Origin: Bradyrhizobium barranii subsp. barranii
Lineage (GTDB): Bacteria > Pseudomonadota > Alphaproteobacteria > Rhizobiales > Xanthobacteraceae
Reading direction: 5' to 3'
Assembly (NCBI RefSeq): GCF_017565645.3
Contig: NZ_CP086136.1
Location: 7,981,501-8,045,500, forward strand
Length of the DNA stretch: 64,000 nt
The notes under the pieces were generated by a model that saw nothing but the letters and a program-made list of their open reading frames with translations, was not told where the DNA came from and searched no databases. How positions within the stretch are numbered: the stretch's first letter is position 1; each line of letters begins with the position of its first letter. The position numbers and the translations under genes are program-made. Of the stretch, positions 16,737 through 25,068 are shown in pieces.

Positions 16737-17219
16737 TCAGGCTACCGCTGCCAACCTGCCATCGGCATGCGGATTTGCGCAAAGCAGACGCTTGCGAATG
16801 GCCTCTTCAACGAGCGCGAGCGCTTCCTTGGCTTGTCGCGCTTCGGCTTCCGCAACTTCGGCGCGAAGCTCTACGGCCGTCAACTTATCCTTCTGAGCTT
16901 CAATGCAGCACTGGGCTTGCTCCAGCGCTCGGCAAGCATCTTGCAGCTTACGTTGGGTGGTTACGGTGAGTTCACGCTGTGCCCGCTCGGCGGCCTCCGC
17001 TCGCCCTTCGGCCAGCCGCAATCTTTCTATGGCGCTCGCGCAAAGTGATTGGGCACGGGCTTCGGTCTCGCGGGCGTGCTTCTCCATATCGCGGAAGACA
17101 TCGGCCGCTTGATATACCAGATCGAGAGCTGTTGCTCCCTTGTCTGGTGCCAGCGGTGAGGGAAAGCTCAGGACGCCCTCATCCCCTCCAACTGGAGCTC
17201 TGGAACCACGCTGCGCCAT
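16737..17219 (-). CDS. Coiled-coil hypothetical protein
   Basis: One hundred and sixty residues from MAQRGSRAPVGGDEG. After a short flexible start, residues 35-150 form a nearly continuous charged helix rich in Ala, Glu, Arg and Gln (for example RLRLAEGRAEAAERAQREL and VELRAEVAEAEARQAKEAL), a clear coiled coil. The start at 17219 was preferred over an ATG at 17300 because a CtrA-like site (17276-17290) would lie inside the longer frame. No catalytic domain; perhaps a scaffold. Confidence 0.62.
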   Translation of the reverse strand: MAQRGSRAPVGGDEGVLSFPSPLAPDKGATALDLVYQAADVFRDMEKHARETEARAQSLCASAIERLRLAEGRAEAAERAQRELTVTTQRKLQDACRALEQAQCCIEAQKDKLTAVELRAEVAEAEARQAKEALALVEEAIRKRLLCANPHADGRLAAVA

Positions 17220-17649
17220 GCAGATCAAGCTCGTCGCGAACACACATACACGGGCAGTATCATGAATAGCTATGGTTAACGGATGGTTAAACAGTTGCAT
17301 GCCTGGAGATGTCGTCACGGCGCGCGGCGGGCAATGGCACCGAAAATCAGTCAGGTCTTTGGGCGTGCCTAGCGTAGCAGCAGAGGCTCGCGCCGGCGGC
17401 TGGACCGGCACATCGGCCGCTGACTTTCCTCTCCATGCAAATTTGGTCGGCTGCCATTCCTCGGGAATAGGCGCTGGTCGAGTTCCGTAACGGTTGACCT
17501 TTTTGCCGCTACCCAGTTGGATGCGCGCGCAAAAAGGCACGACGACATCCCATCGTGGATCTGGAGAGGTCGACGATAAGGTCTGAGCCCGCGCGGGGCT
17601 TTGGGCGATCCGTCGTTGGACTGTGCCGTACGTTCAACAGGGGATTTCC
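17220..17649. other. Upstream region of the coiled-coil gene and of the sorbosone-dehydrogenase relic
   Basis: Holds a CtrA-like site and about 350 bp without convincing coding potential; promoters for both flanking genes should lie here. Confidence 0.45.
17276..17290 (-). promoter_or_regulatory. CtrA-like site, TTAA-N7-TTAA
   Basis: TTAA (17276-17279), CGGATGG, TTAA (17287-17290). The minus strand reads TTAACCATCCGTTAACC, so both half-sites are extended to TTAACC. The site also appears as two copies of ATGGTTAA 11 bp apart. It lies 56 bp before the coiled-coil gene. Confidence 0.55.
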
Positions 17650-18830
17650 ATGACCTTTTCCAGCATCTTCGCGCAGTTCGTCGCGCTGATCGGCGGTGCC
17701 GCGCTGCAATGGCGGCGGCTGTCGGGCACCGCGCCCGCGCCGGCCTGGGGCCAGGCGCCGGGCTCGACCATCCGCGCTGGATCGAGGTGCTGCCGAATGG
17801 CGACGTGCTGATCGCGGAGGCGACGCAGATTGCGGGCGCGCCGAGGTCGGTGTTTCACTATGCGATGCAGGCGACGATGCGGCGCGCCGCAGCGCTCGGC
17901 GTCAGCGCCAATCGCATCACGCTGCTGCGCGACAAAGACGGCGACGGCGTCGCCGAAGTGCGCGGCGCCTTCATGGAGAACCTCAGCCAGCCCTTCGGCA
18001 TGGCGCTGGTCGGCAACACATTCTATGTCGGCAACACCGACGGCGTGATGGCCTTCCCCTATGTCGCCAATGCCGACCGCATCACCGCGCCGGGCAAGCG
18101 GCTCACGACGTTCAAGCCGAGCGGCCACTGGACGCGCAGCCTGCTCGCAAGCCCCGACGGCAAGAAGCTCTATGCCGGTGTCGGCTCGCTCAGCAACATC
18201 GCCGAGATGGGCATGGAGGTCGAGGAAGGCCGCGCCGCGGTCTATGAGCTCGATCTCGCCGCCGGCACGCATCGCATTTTTGGTGCGGGACTGCGCAACC
18301 CGGTTGGACTCGCGTGGGAGCCCAATACGAACGTGCTCTGGACCGTCGTCAACGAGCGCGACGGGCTCGGCGACGAGACGCCGCCGGACTATCTCACCTC
18401 GGTGCGCGACGGCGGCTTCTACGGCTGGCCCTATTGCTACTGGGGCAAGACGGTCGACGATCGCGTGCCGCAGGATCCCGCGATGGTCGCCAAGGCGCTT
18501 CAACCGGACTATGCGCTCGGCGGCCACACCGCTTCGCTCGGCCTATGCTGGATGCCCGCCGGCACGCTGCCGGGCTTTCCGGACGGCATGGTGATCGGTC
18601 AGCACGGCTCGTGGAATCGCAGCACGCTGTCCGGCTACAAACTGGTGTTCATCCCGTTCGAGAACGGCAAGCCTTCCGGCCCCGGTCGCGACATCCTGTC
18701 CGGCTTCCTGTCCCCGGACGAGAAGGAATCCTACGGCCGCCCGGTTGGCGTCGTGATCGGCCCCGACAAGAAGTCGCTGCTGATGGCCGACGACGTCGGC
18801 AACGTGATCTGGCGCGTCACGGGCGCGTAG
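17650..18830 (+). pseudogene. Sorbosone/PQQ-type sugar dehydrogenase, frameshifted near the N-terminus
   Basis: The N-terminal 35 or so residues (MTFSSIFAQFVALIGGAALQ, then an Ala/Pro-rich GTAPAPAWGQAP segment) lie in one frame. From about 17760 the coding continues in another frame, with GLDHPRWIEVLPNGDVLIAEA and the six-bladed propeller pattern through AFMENLSQPFGMALVGN, FGAGLRNPVGLAWEP, YGWPYCYWGK and GRPVGVVIGPDKKSLLMADD. Homologues carry roughly 40-50 more residues between these parts, so a deletion whose length is not a multiple of three probably removed that link and shifted frame. The rest is intact and of normal length. If translated from an internal start, the product would lack its signal peptide; most likely inactive. 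Confidence 0.72.
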
Positions 18831-18833
18831 AGG

Positions 18834-19658
18834 TTACGTCCCGACACAAAGCGTGGCGCGCTGCTTGCGTAGCAGCGCGATCACGGAGAGCGCCGTGATC
18901 AGGCCCGTCTTGGGATTCTCCGACGGGATGTTCTCGATCGACATCGAGAAGCGCGCCGAATCCGCTTCGACCTCGATGCGGTGAACGTTGCGCGTCACGG
19001 TCGGATCGGCCCAGATCTGCACCGAGGTGCGGTCGGGCCCGACGCCCGCGAGCGACAGCGCGACCGCGACGTTGAGATTGGCCGGAAAGCCCTTTGCGGC
19101 CTCGCGCGCGGTGCCCTCGAACAGCTTGAGCGGCTCGCGCAGATTGTCGATATCGATGTTGTTCTCGACGATGAAGGGCGCGCCCTTCAAGCCGTCGATC
19201 GGCTTGCGCGTCACCATCTTCACCGAGTTGATGGTGCCGATTGCGGCGGCGTTGACGGCGTCCAGCCCGATCAACGCCCCGGTCGGCACGATGATGCGGC
19301 CACCATTGGCGCGGGCGAGATCGACGAGATCGAAATTGTCGAGCAGCCCGCCGACGCTGACGACGACCGCGGCCTTGCCGCGTTTCACCGCGGGTTCGAC
19401 GATCGCGCGCAACTGGCTGCTCGGCGCGCATTCGACCACGATGTCGGCGACTTCGCCGAGCTGCTCGATCGGCACGATTTGCGGCGGACGGCGCAAACCG
19501 CCGATAAAGGCCTGATGCTTTGCGGGATTGCGCACCGCGACGGCCGACAGGGTCAAGCCCTCGATACCCTGATCGAGCGCCGACGCGATCTTGGTGCCGA
19601 TCGAGCCCAGGCCTGCGATGGCAACCCGCAATTCGTTCGAAGCTTTCTGTCCAGTCAT
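18834..19658 (-). CDS. nadX: L-aspartate dehydrogenase
   Basis: Two hundred and seventy-four residues from MTGQKASNELRVAIAGLGSIG; an ATG at 19685 is an alternative. The NAD(P)-binding motif AIAGLGSIGTKIA is at 13-25. ECAPSSQLRAIVEPAVKRGK, the PTGALIGLDAVNAAAIGTI loop and NIDIDNLREPLKLFEGTA-type region mark the aspartate dehydrogenase/NadX family (DUF108), which oxidises L-aspartate to iminoaspartate. NadX can feed NAD synthesis, but its place beside a LysR-MFS-dehydrogenase set suggests catabolic use. It ends 4 bases after the stop of the convergent pseudogene. Confidence 0.85.
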   Translation of the reverse strand: MTGQKASNELRVAIAGLGSIGTKIASALDQGIEGLTLSAVAVRNPAKHQAFIGGLRRPPQIVPIEQLGEVADIVVECAPSSQLRAIVEPAVKRGKAAVVVSVGGLLDNFDLVDLARANGGRIIVPTGALIGLDAVNAAAIGTINSVKMVTRKPIDGLKGAPFIVENNIDIDNLREPLKLFEGTAREAAKGFPANLNVAVALSLAGVGPDRTSVQIWADPTVTRNVHRIEVEADSARFSMSIENIPSENPKTGLITALSVIALLRKQRATLCVGT

Positions 19659-19696
19659 CGCGTCCCACCTTCTCGCCACGCCCATGTCATAGCCGC

Positions 19697-20614
19697 TCAC
19701 GCCTCCCGCGCATAGCTGCGCAGGCGCGCCTCCAGCACCGCCAGCATGGCATCGCGGGCCGGGTCGCGCGAACCGCGCAGCCATGCGGCGGCAAGCGGCA
19801 GCCGGCCAATGGGGCCGCTCTGCTTCGGCCGCAGCGGCACGAAGCGCACGCCCGTCACCGCCATCCGCGTGGTCCAGCGCGGCACGATCGCAACGCCGAG
19901 CTTCGTTGCCACCAGATGGATGATGGTCTGCTTCTCGTCGGCGACCTGCACGATGCGCGGCGTCAGCCCGGCCTGCTCGAACAGCTTGATCGTGAGGTCG
20001 TGGCTGTGCGGCCGCGAGCGGCGGTCCGGCACCAGCATCGCCTCGTCGGCGATCTGCGCCAGCGTGATCGACTTGCGCTCGGCCAACGCATGCCGCTGCG
20101 GAAACGCCACGATCGCGGTCTCCTGGAGCAGATCTCGGAATTCGAGCCGCTTGTCCGCACTGTCGGGCGGGCGGACGAAGGCGAGATCCAGCGCGCCGGT
20201 CAAAATCTTCGGCAGCAGCCGGACGGTCTTGTCCTCGAGCAGCTGCACCGCGATCTCAGGATGCTTGTCGCGGAAATCGCGCAAGAGCGGCGGCAGCAAT
20301 CCCGCCGCCGCGCTGTCGATGGCGCCGACCCGCAGACGCCGCGCGGCGCCCGCGCGCGAGCGGTTGCGCAGATTATTCTCGACCGCCTCGACCTTGGCGA
20401 GGATGGCGCGGGCATCGCGCAGCAGCGTCGTGCCGTCTTCCGTCAGCGACACCGCGCGCGTGGTCCGTGCGAACAGCCGCGTTCCCAGATCTTCTTCCAA
20501 CAGCCTGATCTGCCGGCCGAGCGCGGAGGGCAGCATCTGGAGCTGCTGCGCCGCATGGCCGAAATGCAGCTGCTCGGCCGCCGCCACGAAGCATCGCAAC
20601 TGATGCAATTCCAT
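19697..20614 (-). CDS. LysR-family transcriptional regulator
   Basis: Three hundred and five residues. The N-terminal winged helix-turn-helix runs through MELHQLRCFVAAAEQLHFGH, the AAQQLQMLPSALGRQIRLLE helix and LGTRLFARTTRAVSLTEDG, followed by a linker helix and an effector domain of two Rossmann-like lobes (VGAIDSAAAGLLPPLLRDF; VALVPRWTTRM-type region). Divergent from the MFS gene, with an imperfect palindrome between them (20645-20665), so it should control that transporter and the dehydrogenase, and possibly nadX, whose start lies 38 bases past its stop. This is the gene order of the tartrate regulator TtuA. Confidence 0.9.
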   Translation of the reverse strand: MELHQLRCFVAAAEQLHFGHAAQQLQMLPSALGRQIRLLEEDLGTRLFARTTRAVSLTEDGTTLLRDARAILAKVEAVENNLRNRSRAGAARRLRVGAIDSAAAGLLPPLLRDFRDKHPEIAVQLLEDKTVRLLPKILTGALDLAFVRPPDSADKRLEFRDLLQETAIVAFPQRHALAERKSITLAQIADEAMLVPDRRSRPHSHDLTIKLFEQAGLTPRIVQVADEKQTIIHLVATKLGVAIVPRWTTRMAVTGVRFVPLRPKQSGPIGRLPLAAAWLRGSRDPARDAMLAVLEARLRSYAREA

Positions 20615-20644
20615 CCAAGGTCCTCTCGTCTCGCCAGGCGAGGA

Positions 20645-20665
20645 TTATATCATTTTTTTGTATAA
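20645..20665. promoter_or_regulatory. Likely LysR binding site
   Basis: TTATA at 20645-20649 and TATAA at 20661-20665 are separated by 11 bases, matching the T-N11-A form of LysR sites in an AT-rich stretch of an otherwise GC-rich gap. It sits between divergent regulator and transporter genes. Confidence 0.5.
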
Positions 20666-20769
20666 ACCAGCGCCAATTGAGTATGCCTCCTTCCCCGCCT
20701 AGGCTCGTTGCCGGCGTGGACCTCCGGGTCCGCCGATACAACAACAAACCGGAACTCGAGGAGGCCAGG

Positions 20770-22068
20770 GTGGCGAGCGAGATTCAGACGCGCGTGCTGC
20801 GCAAGATCACCTGGCGCATCGTTCCCTTCATCATGCTGCTGTACTTCGTGGCCTTCATCGACCGCGTCAATATCGGCTTTGCCTCGCTGACGATGAACAA
20901 GGACATCGGCCTGTCGCCCGTGGTCTACGGCTTCGGCGCCGGCATCTTCTTCTGGGGCTATTTCCTGTTCGAAGTGCCGTCCAACATCATCCTGCACAAG
21001 GTCGGCGCGCGGATCTGGATTGCGCGGGTGATGATCACCTGGGGCCTCGTGTCGGCCGCGATGGCGTTCGTGCAAGGCGCGACCAGCTTCTACGTGCTGC
21101 GCTTCCTGCTTGGTGTCGCCGAAGCCGGCTTCTTTCCCGGAATCATCCTCTACCTCTCCTACTGGTTCCCGGCGCGCCAGCGTGCCGCGGTGACCGCGCT
21201 GTTCATGGCGGCCGCGCCACTCTCGACCGTGCTGGGCTCGCCGATATCAGGCGCGCTGCTGGAGATGGACGGCCATTTCGGCTTCAAGGGCTGGCAATGG
21301 CTGTTCGTGCTGGAGGCGCTGCCGGCCGTGGTGCTCGGCTTCGTCGTGCTCGGTTTTCTGACCGATCGCCCCGAGAAGGCGAAATGGCTTGCGGAGGACG
21401 AGCGGCGCTGGCTGGTCGAGACCATGAACGCTGAGACCACCAGCAAGGCCGCGACCGCGAGCCACAGCATCTGGCGCGGGCTTGCGGACCCGCGAGTGCT
21501 GGCGCTGTCGCTGATCTATTTCGGCACCTCGGCCGGCCTCTACACGCTCGGCGTCTGGGCGCCGCAGATCATCAAGCAGTTCGGCCTGTCCTCGCTTCAG
21601 GTCGGCTTCCTCAACGCCCTGCCTGCAACCGCCGCCGTCGTCGCCATGATCCTGTGGGCGCGGCACTCGGACCGCACCGGCGAGCGTACCTGGCACGTCG
21701 TATGGGCCTGCCTGATCGCCGCTGCGGGCCTCGCCTATGCCGGCCTTGCGACCGGCGTCGTCGCTGTGCTGGTCGCGCTGACGCTGGTGAACATCGGCAT
21801 CTCTTCGGCCAAGCCGCCACTGTGGAGCATGCCGACGCTGTTCCTGTCCGGCCCCGCGGCCGCGGCCGGGATCGCCACCATCAACTCGATCGGCAATCTC
21901 GGCGGCTTCGTTGGTCCGGCCATGATCGGCTGGATCAAGGACCAGACCGGCAGTTTTGTCGGCGGACTCTATTTCGTCAGCGGCCTGCTCGTTCTCTCGG
22001 CGGTCCTGACCCTGCTATTGTCGCGCGCGCAGACCGCGCCCGTCGAACCCGTCCCGCAGTCCCACTGA
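20770..22068 (+). CDS. MFS transporter of the anion:cation symporter family (TtuB-like)
   Basis: Four hundred and thirty-two residues from the GTG at 20770. GAGGAGG lies 5 bases before that GTG, which decides the start over the longer open frame beginning at 20677. Twelve membrane segments are seen, with FIDRVNIGFASLTMNKDIGL, FFWGYFLFEVPSNIILHKVG and the RFLLGVAEAGFFPGIILYLS motif typical of the ACS family (phthalate, tartrate, hexuronate permeases). Between the LysR gene and a tartrate-dehydrogenase-type gene, it most likely imports tartrate or a related hydroxy dicarboxylate. Confidence 0.88.
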   Translation: MASEIQTRVLRKITWRIVPFIMLLYFVAFIDRVNIGFASLTMNKDIGLSPVVYGFGAGIFFWGYFLFEVPSNIILHKVGARIWIARVMITWGLVSAAMAFVQGATSFYVLRFLLGVAEAGFFPGIILYLSYWFPARQRAAVTALFMAAAPLSTVLGSPISGALLEMDGHFGFKGWQWLFVLEALPAVVLGFVVLGFLTDRPEKAKWLAEDERRWLVETMNAETTSKAATASHSIWRGLADPRVLALSLIYFGTSAGLYTLGVWAPQIIKQFGLSSLQVGFLNALPATAAVVAMILWARHSDRTGERTWHVVWACLIAAAGLAYAGLATGVVAVLVALTLVNIGISSAKPPLWSMPTLFLSGPAAAAGIATINSIGNLGGFVGPAMIGWIKDQTGSFVGGLYFVSGLLVLSAVLTLLLSRAQTAPVEPVPQSH

Positions 22069-22089
22069 CATCTCAAACGGAGCATCTTC

Positions 22090-23163
22090 ATGCGCACTCA
22101 TTCGATCGCAGCAATTCCGGCCGACGGCATCGGCCCCGAGGTCATCTCGGCCGGCGTCCGCGTGCTGGAGGCTCTGGCAAAACGCAGCGGCGACCTCGCC
22201 TTCAACGTCAAGACGTTCGACTGGGGCTCGGACTATTACAAGAAGCACGGCGTGATGATGCCGGCTGACGGCCTTGCCGAGCTGAAGAAGTTCGACGCGA
22301 TCTATTTCGGCGCGGTCGGTGCGCCCGACGTGCCCGATCACATCACGCTGTGGGGCCTGCGCCTGCCGATCTGCCAGGGCTTTGACCAATACGCCAACGT
22401 GCGGCCGACCAAGATCCTGCCCGGCGTCGCCTCGCCGCTGCGCAATGTCGGCGTCGGCGATCTCGACTGGGTGATTGTGCGCGAGAACTCGGAAGGCGAA
22501 TATGCCGGCATGGGCGGCCGTGCGCACAGGGGCCTGCCGGAAGAAGTCGGCACCGAGGTCGCGGTGTTCACCCGCGTAGGCGTCACCCGCATCATGCGCT
22601 ACGCGTTCCAGCTCGCGCAGTCGCGGCCGCGCAAATTCCTAACCGTCGTGACCAAGTCGAACGCGCAGCGCCACGGCATGGTGATGTGGGACGAGATCGC
22701 AGCCGAAGTCGCGACCGAATTCCCCGATGTGACCTGGGACAAGATGCTGGTCGACGCCATGACGGTGCGCATGACGCTGCATCCGAAGAGCCTCGACACC
22801 ATCGTTGCGACCAACCTCCACGCCGACATCCTCTCCGATCTTGCCGGCGCGCTGGCGGGAAGCCTCGGCGTCGCGCCGACCGGCAACATCGACCCGCAGC
22901 GCCGCTTCCCCTCGATGTTCGAGCCGATCCACGGCTCGGCGTTCGACATCACCGGCAAGGGCATCGCCAACCCGGTCGCGACCTTCTGGACCGGTGCCCA
23001 GATGCTCGAGCATCTCGGCGAGAAGGACGCGGCAATACGGCTGATGTCGGCGGTCGAGCGCGTCTGCGCGGCCGGCGTGCTGACGCCCGATGTCGGCGGC
23101 AAGGCGACGACGAAGGAAGTCACGGACGCCGTGATCGACGCGATCCACGGGACGAACGTGTAA
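22090..23163 (+). CDS. ttuC: Tartrate dehydrogenase / D-malate dehydrogenase family enzyme
   Basis: Three hundred and fifty-seven residues of the isopropylmalate/isocitrate dehydrogenase fold. Start region IAAIPADGIGPEVI; substrate-binding RENSEGEYAGMGGR; metal-binding Asp residues in the NLHADILSDLAGAL segment; NAD loop with IHGSAFDITGKGIANPVA. This combination is that of tartrate dehydrogenase (TtuC) and D-malate dehydrogenase (DmlA), which decarboxylate or oxidise tartrate or D-malate. It lies 21 bases after the MFS gene. The exact substrate is not decidable from sequence alone. Confidence 0.85.
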   Translation: MRTHSIAAIPADGIGPEVISAGVRVLEALAKRSGDLAFNVKTFDWGSDYYKKHGVMMPADGLAELKKFDAIYFGAVGAPDVPDHITLWGLRLPICQGFDQYANVRPTKILPGVASPLRNVGVGDLDWVIVRENSEGEYAGMGGRAHRGLPEEVGTEVAVFTRVGVTRIMRYAFQLAQSRPRKFLTVVTKSNAQRHGMVMWDEIAAEVATEFPDVTWDKMLVDAMTVRMTLHPKSLDTIVATNLHADILSDLAGALAGSLGVAPTGNIDPQRRFPSMFEPIHGSAFDITGKGIANPVATFWTGAQMLEHLGEKDAAIRLMSAVERVCAAGVLTPDVGGKATTKEVTDAVIDAIHGTNV

Positions 23164-23174
23164 TCGCTACTCGA

Positions 23175-23205
23175 CGTCATGGCCGGGCTTGTCCCGGCCA
23201 TGACG
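23175..23205. repeat. Palindromic repeat between convergent genes
   Basis: CGTCATGGCCGGG (23175-23187), loop CTTGT, CCCGGCCATGACG (23193-23205), a perfect 13-bp inverted repeat. The same arm opens the larger palindrome at 36455. It could end transcription from either side. Confidence 0.8.
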
Positions 23206-23218
23206 AGTTGTGGATCAA

Positions 23219-24166
23219 CTACTTCCGCCCTTGCGGCGGCGGCGCCGGCGCCGCCATCGCGGCCACAGGCTCCGGCGGCGTCAGATGGCGCGGGACGATG
23301 ATGGACTGGCCGGGGGTGAGGGTCGCGTTCTCCGCCAGCGAGTTGCTCTGCGCCAGCGTCCACAGTGGCACGCGGCGGGCAGCGGCGATGCTCTCCATGG
23401 TGTCGCCGGTGCGCACGGGCACCCGCACGCCGCTGTCCCACAATTCGACCGGCGTGTTCGCCGGAACGAGATAGCGCAGCGGCACCGCATCGGCCTGGCT
23501 CTGCGCGGGGATGCGTGGCAGCTGCGTCACCATCTCGATGATCTGGCGATGGATGTCGTCCGACTTCTCGATGTTGATGTGCGAGACGCGGCTGTTCTCC
23601 TTGAGGTCGTAGCTCGCGTAATGGCCCCGATAGCCGGGCACGGCCACGACGTCGCCGCCGCCGAGCACGCTGTCGGAGAGGAAGATGTTGATGAAGCGCT
23701 CGACATTGAGCGGCACGTCGCCGGTCGCATGCGCGGAATCGATGGCGATGACGAGGCTGATCCGGATGTTCTCCTTGGCCGCCATCTCGGAGATCACGAC
23801 CGAGCACAGCCCGCCCATTGAGTGGCCGATCAGCACGATCGGCGCCGGGCTCTCCTTGTAGCTGGAGATGACACGATCGCCGATCCATCGGCAGATGGTG
23901 AATTCATAGACATCGGCCGAGAAGCCGGCCTTCGTCAGCTTTTCGCTGAGCCGGTCCATGCCGGTCGAGAAGATCGGCCCCATGGCGCCGCGGAACAGGT
24001 AGATCTTTGGCGGCGGCAGCAGCTCGACCGGCGGAGCGGGAGGCGGCGGCGCAGTGGTCGCGACCGCGGGGCGCTTCGGCTTCGCAGGTGAGGCAGCGGC
24101 CATGCCGGTGCCTAGGGCGAGCAGCGCAACCGCTGCCAGCACGACTAGCCGCCTCAAATCGATCAT
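23219..24166 (-). CDS. Exported alpha/beta-hydrolase-like protein with C-terminal LysM domain
   Basis: Three hundred and fifteen residues from MIDLRRLVVLAAVALLAL, a signal peptide, then a Pro-rich linker (residues 27-50). The hydrolase part has IYLFRGAMGPIFSTGMDRLSE and the nucleophile elbow LIGHSMGGLCSVVISEMAA with Ser in GHSMG. Residues 250-295 (VPVRTGDTMESIAAARRVP, LAQSNSLAENATLTPGQSIIVP) form one LysM domain, suggesting peptidoglycan binding. A paralogue without LysM is at 29815-30543. Substrate unknown. Confidence 0.8.
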   Translation of the reverse strand: MIDLRRLVVLAAVALLALGTGMAAASPAKPKRPAVATTAPPPPAPPVELLPPPKIYLFRGAMGPIFSTGMDRLSEKLTKAGFSADVYEFTICRWIGDRVISSYKESPAPIVLIGHSMGGLCSVVISEMAAKENIRISLVIAIDSAHATGDVPLNVERFINIFLSDSVLGGGDVVAVPGYRGHYASYDLKENSRVSHINIEKSDDIHRQIIEMVTQLPRIPAQSQADAVPLRYLVPANTPVELWDSGVRVPVRTGDTMESIAAARRVPLWTLAQSNSLAENATLTPGQSIIVPRHLTPPEPVAAMAAPAPPPQGRK

Positions 24167-24307
24167 CCGTCCAGCAGTCCCACCATGGGAGGCAAAGGGC
24201 TCCTCCGCGGGCTTAGTGACCACCGATTGGGTGGATTTTGGGGCACGGAACCGGGCCCGTGACGCCCGTCGGTCGAGGTTCTCATCCTGCCCCTTACATC
24301 CCCGGCA

Positions 24308-24718
24308 TCAATTGAAGGGAACCCATGGCTGGGCTTCGCAGGTATCAAGGATCACCGAGCTCTGGACTCCCTTGTAGGCGTCATCGTCGAAAAAGACCGA
24401 ATAGGCGGTGTGTCTGTCAGACGAACCAGCGCCCTGCCTCAGGCAGACGAAATACGCCCCCGGCCCGTGGTCAGTAGGGTGGACGGCGGATGTCTCGAGT
24501 CCCCCGGTCAGCTTGACTTCGGCGGCTGCCTTCCTGACGCCCTCCTGCACCGCCTTGGCACCAGGCGGACGCGGAGGATGATAGACAGGAGGCAAATTCC
24601 CGCTCGACGCGCATCCCGCCAGCAGCAGCGTCAAGATGGTGGACAAAGCCGCGAGAGATCTGCGGCGGCCGAAGACGGACCTTCGCGGGCCGCACGCCAA
24701 CTCATATCGTGAATGCAT
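24308..24718 (-). CDS. Lipoprotein of unknown function
   Basis: One hundred and thirty-six residues. A basic N-terminus (GPRRSVFGRRRSLA) is followed by LSTILTLLLAGCASSG, a lipobox LAGC with Cys at about residue 36. The mature part has few features: Pro-rich start, an AKAVQEGVRKAAAEVKL helix, then beta-like segments with two more Cys (CLRQG, DTCEA). No known family. It lies upstream of, and on the same strand as, the LysM hydrolase, 141 bp away. Confidence 0.68.
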   Translation of the reverse strand: MHSRYELACGPRRSVFGRRRSLAALSTILTLLLAGCASSGNLPPVYHPPRPPGAKAVQEGVRKAAAEVKLTGGLETSAVHPTDHGPGAYFVCLRQGAGSSDRHTAYSVFFDDDAYKGVQSSVILDTCEAQPWVPFN

Positions 24719-24751
24719 CGCTTGTCCCCGGTGCCGCGCTCGCTGCGCGCC

Positions 24752-25006
24752 TCATCCCTGGGTCAGGACGAGATAGAGGCAGCCGGCGACCGTGGGCAGG
24801 AACGCGACCAGGGCCGTCATCCAGAAGCCGGGTTCGAGCATCGAGTCCTGGTCATCCCTCTCGTCGACTGCACGCCGATCTGCATTCGTCCGGCTCCACA
24901 CTTCATCGGCCGTGAACAGGGGGACGCTGCTCGCGCGCGCATCGTTGCGCGCCGCGCTTGGGCGCAAAGCGCGTTGGGAAGGGCGAGTTATTCCGGATGT
25001 CAGCAT
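24752..25006 (-). CDS. Small hypothetical protein with C-terminal membrane helix
   Basis: Eighty-four residues in the open frame; the polar first 55 show nothing, while FWMTALVAFLPTVAGCLYLVL is a membrane helix at the C-terminus. An internal ATG at 24841 would give a 29-residue single-helix protein (MLEPGFWMTALVAFL onward), which may be the real product. It lies 62 bp beyond the end of the DUF3313 lipoprotein gene on the same strand. Confidence 0.42.
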   Translation of the reverse strand: MLTSGITRPSQRALRPSAARNDARASSVPLFTADEVWSRTNADRRAVDERDDQDSMLEPGFWMTALVAFLPTVAGCLYLVLTQG

Positions 25007-25068
25007 GCCATTGTCTCTGATCGGCTACCAATATGTCGAGCTCGGATGTTGCGGGGCGCGCGGCCGCA

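Noticed and set aside
16507..16782. 91-residue minus-strand frame
   Set aside because: It overlaps the end of the coiled-coil gene and looks like intergenic sequence with a small hairpin; no start signal.
17300..17540. Longer start for the coiled-coil gene
   Set aside because: The extension would run through the CtrA-like site and is not coiled-coil or otherwise coherent.
24719..25068. Certain coding role for the 84-residue frame
   Set aside because: Kept only at low confidence, as the first 55 residues carry no signal and a 29-residue internal start is equally possible.
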